From Marivita sp003149565 (GTDB lineage Bacteria; Pseudomonadota; Alphaproteobacteria; Rhodobacterales; Rhodobacteraceae): 64,000 nt of DNA. Both the position numbers and the translations under genes were made by a program. A model generated the notes under the pieces. It was not told the DNA's origin. It saw only the letters and a list, made by a program, of their open reading frames with translations, and did no database searches. This document shows, one piece after another, positions 34,667 through 43,176 of this stretch; within the stretch, counting starts at the first letter, position 1; the number at the start of each line of letters is the position of its first letter. The stretch lies in assembly GCF_965216415.1 (NCBI RefSeq), contig NZ_CBDCFU010000002.1. The stretch is one strand, 5' to 3'.

Positions 34667-35925
34667 CCGTCCAGACCGCCACACTTCCCAACGGCTTCCG
34701 CATCGTGACCGAGCACATGCCCGGTCTGGAGAGTGCTGCCATCGGCATCTGGGTTACCGCAGGTGCACGCCACGAGCGGCCCGAACAGAACGGTATCGCG
34801 CATTTTCTTGAACACATGGCGTTCAAGGGCACCGAGACCCGGTCAGCATTGCAAATCGCCGAGGCCATTGAGGACGTCGGCGGGTATATCAACGCATATA
34901 CCTCGCGCGAGGTAACAGCATACTACGCCCGTGTGCTGCGCAACGATGTCGGCCTTGCAATGGATGTGGTCGCAGATATCCTGCGCAACCCGGTCTTCGA
35001 CCCGAAGGAGATTGAGGTCGAGCGCCATGTGATCCTGCAGGAAATCGGACAGGCCGCCGACACGCCGGATGATATCATCTTCGACTGGCTGCAAGAAAAG
35101 GCTTATCCCGATCAGGCCTTGGGCCGGACAATTCTTGGTGAGACTGACCGGGTGTCGGGATTTTCCAAGGACGATCTCGCCACCTTTGTGTCAGAGCATT
35201 ACGGCCCAGATCAGATGATCCTGTCCTCAGCGGGCGCGGTGGATCACGACGCGGTTGTGGCTCAGGCGGAAGCGTTGTTTGGTGATTTGCCGAGCCGGCC
35301 CGCCCTGATCGCAGACGCAGCCAAGTTTCATGGTGGCGAAAGCCGCCGCGAAAAAGACCTGGAGCAGGCGCATCTTGCACTGGCGTTTGAATCACCCGGG
35401 TATCGCGATCCGAATTTCTATGCCGCGCAGGTCTATTCCGTGGCCCTTGGAGGCGGCATGTCGAGCCGTCTGTTCCAAGAGATTCGCGAAAAGCGCGGGC
35501 TTTGCTACACGATCTTTGCGCAAAGCGGCGCTTATTCCGATACGGGCATGACAACGATCTATGCGGGCACCAGTGGTGACGAGATCCGGGATTTGACCGA
35601 TCTCACAATAGACGAAATGAAGCGCGCAGCGGAAGATATGTCTCCAGCCGAAGTGGCACGTGCGCGGGCGCAGATGAAGGCCGGGTTGCTGATGGGGTTG
35701 GAAAGCCCGTCGTCGCGCACGGAACGGTTGGCCCGAATGATCCAGATATGGGGTGAGGTCCCGTCGCTTGAAGACACCGTGTCGCGCATCGACAGTGTGA
35801 CCACCGGCGATGTCCGAGCGTTTGCGGATCATCTGGTGACACAGGCACCTGCGGCGATGGCGCTTTACGGACCGGTCGGAACCGCTCCGGACCTGGCGAG
35901 CCTGTCACAACGCCGCGTGGCCTGA
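34663..35925 (+). CDS. M16 family zinc peptidase
   Basis: A 420-residue pitrilysin/processing-peptidase-like protein. The inverted zinc motif HFLEH (residues 47-51) with downstream Glu in EIEVERHVILQEI supplies the ligands, so it belongs to the active beta-type rather than an inactive alpha partner. The C-terminal half contains a second M16 fold with GLCYTIFAQSG. It is not fused to a second copy and no inactive homologue lies next to it. Its TTG start overlaps the thrC stop, so it is expressed with thrC. Substrates unknown. Confidence 0.92.
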   Translation: MTVQTATLPNGFRIVTEHMPGLESAAIGIWVTAGARHERPEQNGIAHFLEHMAFKGTETRSALQIAEAIEDVGGYINAYTSREVTAYYARVLRNDVGLAMDVVADILRNPVFDPKEIEVERHVILQEIGQAADTPDDIIFDWLQEKAYPDQALGRTILGETDRVSGFSKDDLATFVSEHYGPDQMILSSAGAVDHDAVVAQAEALFGDLPSRPALIADAAKFHGGESRREKDLEQAHLALAFESPGYRDPNFYAAQVYSVALGGGMSSRLFQEIREKRGLCYTIFAQSGAYSDTGMTTIYAGTSGDEIRDLTDLTIDEMKRAAEDMSPAEVARARAQMKAGLLMGLESPSSRTERLARMIQIWGEVPSLEDTVSRIDSVTTGDVRAFADHLVTQAPAAMALYGPVGTAPDLASLSQRRVA

Positions 35926-36509
35926 TGCTCGGTCTGCGGCGCAAGCTTCGGCTTGATACCGAGCGGATGGTGCTGCGTCCGCCGATCCACAGCGATTTCA
36001 ACCCGTGGAGCGCGCTGCGACGTGACAGCGAGGGATTTCTGGCCAAATGGGAGCCCAGCTGGGCCGAAGATCACCTTACACGCCGCGCCTTTACCAATCG
36101 CGTCTACTGGGCCAACCGCGCCATCGGAAGCGGTTCCGCCGTGCCGCTTTTTTTGCTGCGCCGGAGCGACGATATGCTGCTGGGCGCAATCACGCTCGAC
36201 AATATAAGACGTGGCCCTGCACAAGCGGGCACGCTGGGCTATTGGATCGGTGAGCCATTTGCCCGGCAAGGCTATATGCGGGAGGCGATTGACGCGGTCG
36301 TGCATTATGCCTTCGATCGCCTCGATCTGAGCCGGATCGAGGCGGCTTGCCTGCCCGAAAACACAGCATCGCGTGGTTTGCTGGAAAAGGCAGGCTTCAA
36401 ATATGAGGGCGTTGCCCAGAGCTATCTTCAAATCGATGGGCGCTGGCGCACTCATGTCCTTTACGCGGCCCTGCGCCTGGATCGGCGCGGGCGTACCGAC
36501 GTGGGCTGA
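35925..36509 (+). CDS. GNAT N-acetyltransferase, RimJ/RimL-like
   Basis: A 194-residue acetyltransferase with the layout of the ribosomal-protein acetyltransferases: early LDTERMVLRPPIHSDF, the acetyl-CoA segment GTLGYWIGEPFARQGYMREAI and the C-terminal EAACLPENTASRGLLEKAGF. The actual target may be a ribosomal protein N-terminus or a small molecule. Its ATG overlaps the M16 stop (TGATG), continuing the thrC-M16 unit. Confidence 0.9.
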   Translation: MLGLRRKLRLDTERMVLRPPIHSDFNPWSALRRDSEGFLAKWEPSWAEDHLTRRAFTNRVYWANRAIGSGSAVPLFLLRRSDDMLLGAITLDNIRRGPAQAGTLGYWIGEPFARQGYMREAIDAVVHYAFDRLDLSRIEAACLPENTASRGLLEKAGFKYEGVAQSYLQIDGRWRTHVLYAALRLDRRGRTDVG

Positions 36510-36532
36510 AGCACCAGCTTTCCAAAGCTCTT

Positions 36533-36561
36533 GGCCAAGCCGCCTCAAAGCGGCTTTGGCC
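36533..36561 (+). terminator. Stem-loop after the thrC-M16-GNAT unit
   Basis: GGCCAAGCCGC pairs with GCGGCTTTGGCC apart from one bulged T, about 25 bases after the GNAT stop. No T-tract follows, so it is only a probable transcript end. Confidence 0.45.
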
Positions 36562-36623
36562 CGCGCTCAATTTCTCTGGATAGGCGACTTGTGCGTGCTA
36601 CCTTCCCGGCAGGAGGTCAAGAC

Positions 36624-37460
36624 ATGCGTTTAAAGCCACTCTTGATGGCGCTGGCCATCGCAACCCTTGGCAGCACGGTATTTGCGCAAGAGGCCCGACG
36701 GCCCAGCCACTGCCTCGCCATTGCCGACGCAACTCCGGGCGCGGCCTATATCCAGAAAGCGTCATGGACCGAAGTGGTGCCGGAATATTCGGTGCGCATC
36801 AACTATGTCGCTCATGCAACCTTTCTGTTGCAGACACCGGGCGGTTTGGACGTGGCGACAGATTTCACCGGCTTCCTGGGTAACACAACCCTGATCCCTG
36901 ATGTTGTCACGATGAACCACGCACATGACACGCACTGGACTGCCAATCCTGACCCCGCCATTCCGCATGTTCTGCCCGGCTGGGGACCGTTCGGCGAAGG
37001 CATCGAGCATCATCTTGATCTTGGTGAAATGCTCGTGCGGAACGTCTCGACCGACATCCGGTCACAATTCGGCGGGCGCGAGGACAATGGCAATTCGATC
37101 TTTATCTTCGAGGTTGAAGGGTTATGCATCGGCCATCTGGGTCACCTGCATCACGAACCGAATGAACAGCAATACGCAGCAATCGGACGGCTCGACGTCG
37201 TCATGGTACCCGTCGATGGCGGCTATACCCTTCCACGCGAAGTCATGGTGCGGATCGTCGACAGATTGAGGTCCAGCATCGTGATCCCGATGCACTGGTT
37301 CTCGGGCTTCGCACTGGAGGCCTTTTTGGAAGAAGTGCAGGACAGTTTCCTCATCGATCGCCGAGACAGTTCTTTCCTCGAAGTGTCATTGCGCGACCTG
37401 CCATCCCGTCCTACGGTTGTGGTCCTGCGTCCCGAATGGCTTCGCGACGCACAGAACTGA
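36624..37460 (+). CDS. Exported MBL-fold metallo-hydrolase
   Basis: A 278-residue protein starting at ATG 36624, preceded by AGGAGG. The N-terminus is a cleavable signal peptide (core LLMALAIATLGSTVFAQ, cut near residue 22). The metallo-beta-lactamase fold shows in YVAHATFLLQT (61-71), the metal motif NHAHDTHW (98-105) and IGHLGHLHHEP (169-179). The set resembles UlaG-type exported hydrolases rather than antibiotic-hydrolysing enzymes; substrate unknown. It precedes the FAD-linked dehydrogenase by 19 bases and may be co-expressed with it. Confidence 0.85.
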   Translation: MRLKPLLMALAIATLGSTVFAQEARRPSHCLAIADATPGAAYIQKASWTEVVPEYSVRINYVAHATFLLQTPGGLDVATDFTGFLGNTTLIPDVVTMNHAHDTHWTANPDPAIPHVLPGWGPFGEGIEHHLDLGEMLVRNVSTDIRSQFGGREDNGNSIFIFEVEGLCIGHLGHLHHEPNEQQYAAIGRLDVVMVPVDGGYTLPREVMVRIVDRLRSSIVIPMHWFSGFALEAFLEEVQDSFLIDRRDSSFLEVSLRDLPSRPTVVVLRPEWLRDAQN

Positions 37461-37479
37461 TTCACTCGGAGATTTAGTC

Positions 37480-38901
37480 ATGCCTCGCGACTCTGCCGAT
37501 AGCGGCTTTATCGACGCCCTGTCGCACCACTTTCCCGCGGATATGTTTTCCCGCGCCGAGCAATCGTATCTCGAAGAGCCCCGTGGCCGATTTCAGGGCG
37601 CACAGGGGTACGTTGCCCGGCCGCGCTCGACCAAAGAGGTCTCTGCACTGGTCAAAGCCTGTGGAGAGGCTGGCGTCGGGATTGTGCCCTATGGCGGCGG
37701 CACCGGATTGGTTGCCGGTCAGATCGCTCCGGAGACAGAGCCGGACATGCCGCTGATCCTGTCGATGGAACGCATGACGGAGATCCGCGCTGTTTATCCA
37801 CAGGAGAACGTGTTGATCGCGGAAGCAGGTGCGATTCTCGCGAATATTCAGGCGGCCGCTGAAGAGGTTGATCGGTTGTTTCCCCTTTCACTGGCATCCG
37901 AAGGCTCTGCACGGATTGGTGGGGTGCTGGGCACCAATGCCGGTGGCGTCAACGTTCTGCGCTATGGAAACACACGCGATCTTTGTCTGGGGTTGGAGGT
38001 TGTCCTTCCGGATGGCTCGATCTGGAATGGTTTGAAGCGGCTACGGAAAGACAACACAGGCTATGACCTGCGTAACCTGATAATCGGATCCGAGGGCACG
38101 CTTGGTGTCATCACAGGCGCATCGCTGAAACTGTTCCCGCGCCCGGCCAGCATCGGCACCGCGGTGTTTGTGATCCGCGACGCCGAGGCAGCGCTTGATC
38201 TGCTGTCTCTGGCAAAGTCTCAACTGGGGGAAAGCATCAGTGCCTTTGAACTGATGCACAGGACAGGCCTCGATTTCCTGTCACAGACCCTGCCTGATGT
38301 GCGCTCGCCGTTCGGTGACCACCATCCAGAATGGATGATCCTGATGGATATTGGGTTGCCCAAGGGTCTCGACCCGCAGGACGCTTTGGAAACGCTCTTT
38401 ATCTCTGCAGAGGCCGAAGGTTTGGTCTCGGACGCCGTGATCGCGCAATCAGAGACCCAGCGCGATGAATTCTGGTCCGTGCGCGAACAGATCCCCGAAG
38501 CCAATCGTCGGATTGGCGCCGTCTCGAGTCACGATGTCTCGGTACCGCTTGGAGAATTGCCCGCCTTCATCGCACGCGTGCGTCAGGCGATTGCGCAGGT
38601 GGGCGACTTTCGGATCAACTGTTTCGGTCATGTCGGTGACGGCAACCTGCACTTCAATGTCTTCCCGCCAGAAGGCAAATCTCGCGATCTGTTCCTTGAC
38701 GAGACCAAACAGATCAAACGGCTCGTGCATGATATTGCAATCGACCTCGGCGGAACGTTCAGTGCGGAACACGGTGTTGGTCGCGCCAAAAAGGCCGATC
38801 TGGCACGCTACGGCGATCCTGCCAAACTGGCGGCCATGCGCGCGATCAAGGATGCGCTTGATCCAAAGGGCATCATGAACCCCGGTGCCGTCTTAACGTG
38901 A
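37480..38901 (+). CDS. FAD-linked 2-hydroxyacid dehydrogenase (GlcD/LDHD type)
   Basis: A 473-residue flavoprotein with a vanillyl-alcohol-oxidase-type FAD domain (YGGGTGLVAGQ, GSARIGGVLGTNAGGVNVLRYG, about residues 60-180) and a GlcD/DLD C-terminal domain ending CFGHVGDGNLH and SAEHGVGRAKK. Enzymes of this type oxidise D-lactate, glycolate or D-2-hydroxyglutarate, passing electrons to a quinone or cytochrome; the exact substrate cannot be read from sequence. The C-terminal DPKGIMNPGAV is a family signature. The reading frame ends nine bases into the convergent lytic transglycosylase gene. Confidence 0.92.
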   Translation: MPRDSADSGFIDALSHHFPADMFSRAEQSYLEEPRGRFQGAQGYVARPRSTKEVSALVKACGEAGVGIVPYGGGTGLVAGQIAPETEPDMPLILSMERMTEIRAVYPQENVLIAEAGAILANIQAAAEEVDRLFPLSLASEGSARIGGVLGTNAGGVNVLRYGNTRDLCLGLEVVLPDGSIWNGLKRLRKDNTGYDLRNLIIGSEGTLGVITGASLKLFPRPASIGTAVFVIRDAEAALDLLSLAKSQLGESISAFELMHRTGLDFLSQTLPDVRSPFGDHHPEWMILMDIGLPKGLDPQDALETLFISAEAEGLVSDAVIAQSETQRDEFWSVREQIPEANRRIGAVSSHDVSVPLGELPAFIARVRQAIAQVGDFRINCFGHVGDGNLHFNVFPPEGKSRDLFLDETKQIKRLVHDIAIDLGGTFSAEHGVGRAKKADLARYGDPAKLAAMRAIKDALDPKGIMNPGAVLT

Positions 38902-39702
38902 CGCCACGCGGAACACGCACCCATCGGTAACAAGCTGCGGCGGCGTGAGGCACAGCCCTTTCGCCGTCTGGAACGCCTGCAACACTTTCGGCACGTAGGC
39001 GCGGGTTTCGGCGTAATCCGGCACGCCGTTTGACCGGACAACGGCGTTTTCACCAGCATTGTAGCCCGCCAACGCAAGAATGACGTCATTGTCGAATTTC
39101 TCCATGAGAAAATCGAGAAACGCGACACCGCCCTTGATGTTCTGCGCCGGAGAAAAGCTGTTGGACACACCAAAGCGTTCTGCCGTTGCAGGCATAAGTT
39201 GCATCAATCCCTGGGCACCCACTGAGCTTTGCGCATCAACGCGGCCTGCCGATTCAACCGAAATTACCGCCAGCGCCAAAGCCGGGGAGACACGCGTGCC
39301 CACGGTATGGAGCAAGATGTCTTTGCCATGAAGCTCTGCGATGGATTGCAAGTCCTGAAGGCGCGGCCCCGGCACACCCTGCCCGGATGGCGGGTTGGAC
39401 AGTCGGGTTAAAGCCGGTTCCAGCCTTCCCGGCCCCTGCGCATCCATTGATGGAGAGATATCACGCCAAAACCACGCGAGCGTCTCTGTCCCCGGCGCGC
39501 GGGGTTGCGGAACCGCTACCGGCGCAGCAGATGGCAAACTGGGCACCTGAGGCGCAATCTGGACAGTGATCCGTTTCTTGACCCCCGAAGAGGGCGGTTT
39601 GACCCGCTTTGCTGAGAATTCGGGGAACGGCGGTGGGTCAGCGGCAACGCTGCCCAAACTGAGGCTCATGGCGACCAGCACCATGATAAACGACCGTTTC
39701 AT
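38893..39702 (-). CDS. Exported lytic transglycosylase (SLT domain)
   Basis: A 269-residue protein with a signal peptide (MKRSFIMVLVAMSLSLGSVAA), a Pro-rich low-complexity region (about 24-70) and a C-terminal SLT lysozyme-like domain. The catalytic Glu150 is in AVISVESAGRVDAQSS; GAQGLMQLMPATA and ALAGYNAGENAV are standard. It cleaves peptidoglycan with formation of 1,6-anhydro ends and may help insert envelope machines; the Tad pilus locus begins next to it, divergently. It converges on the FAD-dehydrogenase gene with a nine-base overlap of coding ends. Start chosen at ATG 39702; longer upstream frames have no signal peptide. Confidence 0.9.
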   Translation of the reverse strand: MKRSFIMVLVAMSLSLGSVAADPPPFPEFSAKRVKPPSSGVKKRITVQIAPQVPSLPSAAPVAVPQPRAPGTETLAWFWRDISPSMDAQGPGRLEPALTRLSNPPSGQGVPGPRLQDLQSIAELHGKDILLHTVGTRVSPALALAVISVESAGRVDAQSSVGAQGLMQLMPATAERFGVSNSFSPAQNIKGGVAFLDFLMEKFDNDVILALAGYNAGENAVVRSNGVPDYAETRAYVPKVLQAFQTAKGLCLTPPQLVTDGCVFRVASR

Positions 39703-40058
39703 ATACAGGCTCCTGCTCGATGCCCATTTTTGTTGATTTAGACTATGACACAATCTCGGATTGAAGGCCATTTCGTTTCTCAATCCAGGCCAATCTCGAA
39801 GATTCGGCGGGTGAATCGCGCAGCGCCCCAAAAGAATCTGCAAAAAAATGAAAATTAATATCATTATTTTTCATATGCTTAGCACATTTTTCATAGGTTT
39901 CGAAGCAAGCTGCAAAATCGGACCAATGCTGTCAAACTGCTGCCCCAATCCGGCGACTATAACAGGTCATCCAAGACGGGATGGAGCGAATGAGAGAGCG
40001 CTCAACACAAAGTCCTGAGCTTGGCCAACGTGAGCAAACTAGGACTATGGAGATCAAA
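39703..40058. promoter_or_regulatory. AT-rich divergent promoter region upstream of the pilins
   Basis: A 356-base spacer between the divergent lytic transglycosylase and pilin genes. The centre (39840-39900) is strikingly AT-rich with an inverted repeat ATGAAAA/TTTTCAT (39848-39854 and 39868-39874) and a repeated TTTTTCATA. It looks like a strong or curved promoter for the first pilin, but I could not fix -35/-10 boxes. No small gene was found. Confidence 0.5.
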
Positions 40059-40256
40059 ATGATCAAATTCATCAAAAACTTCCGCAAAGACGAAGACGGT
40101 GCTGTGACAGTTGACTGGGTCGTTCTGACCGCTGCTGTTGTTGGCCTGGCCATCGCAGCCTACGGCACCATCCAGACAAACACCGACGCCGTTCTGACAT
40201 CGACCGGTGGCGCGGTTCTGGGCGCGCAAGACTGGCTGCCGGCAGCTGCTGACTAA
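40059..40256 (+). CDS. Flp-type pilin, first copy
   Basis: A 65-residue prepilin of the Tad pilus. A short basic leader MIKFIKNFRKDEDG ends in Gly at the likely cleavage site, followed by a hydrophobic helix AVTVDWVVLTAAVVGLAIAA. Position +5 is Asp and +6 Trp, whereas classical Flp pilins have Glu and Tyr there. GGAG precedes the ATG at 40059. A terminator follows, so this pilin is probably made on its own abundant transcript. Its role is the major pilus subunit by position and size. Confidence 0.85.
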   Translation: MIKFIKNFRKDEDGAVTVDWVVLTAAVVGLAIAAYGTIQTNTDAVLTSTGGAVLGAQDWLPAAAD

Positions 40257-40261
40257 TTTTG

Positions 40262-40275
40262 TTGATCTTCATCAA
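40262..40275. promoter_or_regulatory. TTGATCTTCATCAA palindrome (FNR-like or RNA hairpin)
   Basis: Matches TTGAT-N4-ATCAA exactly, six bases after the first pilin stop and just upstream of its terminator. It could be an FNR-type operator about 60 bases upstream of the second pilin, or simply a CTTC-loop hairpin at the 3' end of the pilin mRNA. Confidence 0.4.
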
Positions 40276-40280
40276 CGGAG

Positions 40281-40310
40281 AAAGGCGCGCATATTAGCGC
40301 GCCTTTTTTC
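40281..40310 (+). terminator. Rho-independent terminator after the first pilin
   Basis: Stem GGCGCGC/GCGCGCC (40284-40290 and 40297-40303) with an ATATTA loop, followed by TTTTTTC. A clear intrinsic terminator that would uncouple the first pilin from the rest of the locus. Confidence 0.85.
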
Positions 40311-40333
40311 TTGCCTGAACGAAAGAAGATATC

Positions 40334-40522
40334 GTGACCTTTTTTTCCTTCAGACACGTCCCCAAGGATAAGCAAGCCGCTATGACCGTCGACTGGTTGC
40401 TTTTCACAGCGACAGCGATTGGACTTGCGATCGGTGGCATGACGATGCTGCAAACAAACGCATCGAGGGTGTCAGACGCCTCGAGCGAAGCCTCGGAAGA
40501 AGACTGGCCGCTTCGACAGTAG
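40334..40522 (+). CDS. Flp-type pilin-like protein, second copy
   Basis: A 62-residue protein starting at GTG. It parallels the first pilin: a leader (MTFFSFRHVPKDKQ), then AAMTVDWLLFTATAIGLAIG as the hydrophobic segment and a short polar, Ser/Glu-rich tail. The residue aligned with the Gly before the cleavage site is Ala, which would be unusual for the Tad prepilin peptidase. It may be a minor pilin or pilin regulator; the shared xxTVDW pattern shows common origin with the first copy. Confidence 0.7.
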   Translation: MTFFSFRHVPKDKQAAMTVDWLLFTATAIGLAIGGMTMLQTNASRVSDASSEASEEDWPLRQ

Positions 40523-40697
40523 ACGTCTCTAAGCCTTCTGAGCGCCGCGGTGCTATCTCGGCGCACAAGCGCCAAACACAACTCCCCACTTTCGCCACAA
40601 TCCGTCCAACAGCGAGACACAATGGACGGCTATTCAGAACACTGAACCATGTTTCAGCACGCGTCACGTGCATCCCGGAAGCATGTAAGGAGGCAAA

Positions 40698-41555
40698 ATG
40701 CGCATCGTTTTTGGACTTGTTCTTATCGCGGGTCTCGCTCTGGCGGGTTTCGCGGTCTACATGGCGCAAAATTATATCGGCGCTTACCAAACGGCACTCG
40801 AACAGGAGCGCAGTAAAGTCACCGCCAGCGTTCCGGTGCAGGAGATTTTTGTTGCAACCCGGGCCATCGACTATGGCGAATTGATCTCGGATGAGGACAT
40901 CGCCTTGATGCCCTGGCCAAAACAAACGCTCCCGGACCAGTTCTTTGACGCCGCAAATCCGTTGAACGAGGCTGGCGCCGAATTGCGCGTTGCGTTGCGC
41001 CCGATTGAAAAGAACGAGGCAATGATGGCCACGAAAGTCAGCGAACCTGGCGCGGATGCAGGCCTGACATCTCGTCTGGAGCGCGGACAGCGTGCCTTTG
41101 CAATTAAGGTTGACGTCGCATCGGGTGTTTCGGGCTTTCTGCGCCCCACCGACCGTGTTGACGTTTATTGGACGGGTCGCGTGAGAAGCAACGACCCGAA
41201 CATGCCAAATGGAGAGGTCACAAAGTTGATTGAAACCGGCGTCAAGCTGATAGCAATCGACCAGACATCGCAGACCGAAACCGCCGAGACCACCATCGCA
41301 CGAACAGTGACCGTTGCGGCAAGCCCACAACAGGTGGCATCGCTGGCCCAAGCGCAGTCCACTGGACGACTCTCACTTTCGCTTATGGGACGCAATGACG
41401 ACACGGTTGCGGATGTGATCGAGGTTGACCAACGGTCGCTTCTTGGGCTCGAAGAGAAAAAAGATGTAGAAAAGCCTCACTCCATCCAAGTGTGCACGAT
41501 CCGCACACGCCGGGGTGGGGAGGTCGTGGATATGCCCATCCCTTGTACAAACTAA
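40698..41555 (+). CDS. cpaB: Flp pilus assembly protein CpaB
   Basis: A 285-residue periplasmic/inner-membrane protein thought to help couple the inner-membrane motor to the secretin. An N-terminal anchor (residues 1-22) is followed by an SAF-type domain (about 45-110: IFVATRAIDYGELISDEDI, ALRPIEKNEAM) and an RcpC/CpaB domain with GVSGFLRPTDRVDVYWTG. An ATG with AAGGAGG upstream sets the start. First structural gene after the pilins; a stem-loop lies downstream. Confidence 0.92.
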   Translation: MRIVFGLVLIAGLALAGFAVYMAQNYIGAYQTALEQERSKVTASVPVQEIFVATRAIDYGELISDEDIALMPWPKQTLPDQFFDAANPLNEAGAELRVALRPIEKNEAMMATKVSEPGADAGLTSRLERGQRAFAIKVDVASGVSGFLRPTDRVDVYWTGRVRSNDPNMPNGEVTKLIETGVKLIAIDQTSQTETAETTIARTVTVAASPQQVASLAQAQSTGRLSLSLMGRNDDTVADVIEVDQRSLLGLEEKKDVEKPHSIQVCTIRTRRGGEVVDMPIPCTN

Positions 41556-41605
41556 CTATGGGTGCACCGCATGTGGTGCGGTCCGAGCACACACCATCTT
41601 GGGCA

Positions 41606-41630
41606 GGCGCAACATTATGTTGCGCCTTTT
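41606..41630 (+). terminator. Stem-loop terminator after cpaB
   Basis: Stem GGCGCAACAT/ATGTTGCGCC with a T loop (41606-41626), then TTTT. It would reduce read-through from cpaB into the secretin gene, suggesting a separate promoter for cpaC. Confidence 0.7.
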
Positions 41631-41750
41631 CCACATGAAACACCCCTGTGAACTCATTGATTCTTGCAAAAAAAGCCGAGTTGGCGCAGCTTGACGATAA
41701 TATCGGGCGAAAAGACCCAATCTAGAGGCGTGATCGGAAAGGCAGGTCAC

Positions 41751-43172
41751 ATGAATACGAGTAGTCCCTTCAAGGCCGTCCTGTTGGGCGCGGTTCTTGC
41801 TATTTCTCCGATCGCGCAAACAGCGTTTGCTGAAACTCTGCGTGTCATTCGGACCAATACTGAATCGAAACTGAACGTTCCGATGAACCGAGCGGTTGTG
41901 GTTGAAAGCGAGGTTCCCTTCGCGGAATTGAGCATCGCAAACCCCTCGATTGCGGACATTTCGTCCCTGTCGGACAGAAGCATCTACGTGCTGGGTAAAA
42001 CGCCCGGCACGACTACATTGACGATCCTCGACGGCAACGGGCAGTTGATCACGAATGTCGACGTCCGGGTCGCGCCAGATCTGACCGAGTTCAAGGAGCG
42101 TCTGCGTCAGATCCTCCCGAACGAAAAAATCGAAGTTCGCACTGCGAATGACGGCATTGTTCTATCGGGCACCGTTTCCAGCACGATACGCATGCAGCGG
42201 GCGCTTGATCTGGCAACACGCTACGCACCAGAGAGGGTCTCAAATCTGATGACCGTTGGCGGCGTCCAACAGGTTATGCTCAAGGTTCGCTTTGCTGAAA
42301 TGCAGCGCTCTGTCTCAAAATCGTTGCAAGCCTCCTTGGCAACTGGCGGCTCCGTGCTGGACGGCGACCTTGGATTGGAACTGGGAACAGGCAACGCAGC
42401 ACCGACCGCTGGCGTTGACTCGGTTGCTGACAAACTTGGGCCGGGCGCGGGATCGCAAGGGGCGATCCTCTTTGGTTTTAACGCTGGCGGTCTTGAAGTC
42501 GGCATCCTGCTCGAAGCGCTTGAAGCCAAAGGTGTCGTACGCACGCTTGCGGAACCCAATCTGACCTCATTGTCCGGACAGGAAGCCACTTTCCTTGCAG
42601 GTGGTGAGTATCCCGTACCGGTCGCTCAGGAAGACGGCGCCATTTCGGTGGAATTCAAGCCATTCGGCGTCGAGCTCAACTTCATCCCCCGTGTTTTGGA
42701 TGAAGACCTGATCAACCTCGAACTTGAAGCGGCGGTTTCGTCGATCGACCCAAGCAGCGGCATCGACATCGGTTCGATCCGGATCGACGGCTTTACGCGT
42801 CGCGAAACCACAACGACAGTTGAATTGCGCGACGGTGAAAGCTTTGCCATTGCAGGTCTGCTTCAGGACGATTTCCGTGACCTGAACAGCCAGGTTCCGT
42901 GGTTGGGCGATATACCGGTTCTTGGAGCGCTGTTCAGAAGCGCTGAGTACCAGCGCGAACAGTCTGAGTTGGTCATCATCATCACGCCGCATCTCGTGAC
43001 CCCCACCCGGGGCGAAGCGTTGGCCTTGCCGACCGATCGTGTCCGTCCGCCCAGCGAGAAAGACCTGTTTCTCTTTGGCCGCGTTGCAAACGACTCGCGC
43101 ACTCTCCGGGGTGCAGCAGGCGAGGTGGCAAAGCAGGATTTCAGCGGCTCTTATGGTTATGTGATGGATTAA
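41751..43172 (+). CDS. cpaC: Tad secretin CpaC/RcpA
   Basis: Outer-membrane secretin channel through which the pilus passes. It has 473 residues from ATG 41751: a signal peptide (AVLAISPIAQTAFA), an N-terminal pilus-assembly domain (about 35-150, VVVESEVPFAELSIANPSI), a BON-like segment, and the secretin core (about 240-440: VMLKVRFAEMQRSVSK, LAEPNLTSLSGQEATFLAGG and VPWLGDIPVLGALFRS). These last two blocks are secretin-family signatures. Confidence 0.94.
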   Translation: MNTSSPFKAVLLGAVLAISPIAQTAFAETLRVIRTNTESKLNVPMNRAVVVESEVPFAELSIANPSIADISSLSDRSIYVLGKTPGTTTLTILDGNGQLITNVDVRVAPDLTEFKERLRQILPNEKIEVRTANDGIVLSGTVSSTIRMQRALDLATRYAPERVSNLMTVGGVQQVMLKVRFAEMQRSVSKSLQASLATGGSVLDGDLGLELGTGNAAPTAGVDSVADKLGPGAGSQGAILFGFNAGGLEVGILLEALEAKGVVRTLAEPNLTSLSGQEATFLAGGEYPVPVAQEDGAISVEFKPFGVELNFIPRVLDEDLINLELEAAVSSIDPSSGIDIGSIRIDGFTRRETTTTVELRDGESFAIAGLLQDDFRDLNSQVPWLGDIPVLGALFRSAEYQREQSELVIIITPHLVTPTRGEALALPTDRVRPPSEKDLFLFGRVANDSRTLRGAAGEVAKQDFSGSYGYVMD

Positions 43173-43176
43173 GGCG

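Noticed and set aside
33113..34684. A 523-codon open frame opposite thrC
   Set aside because: Antisense shadow of thrC with no family resemblance.
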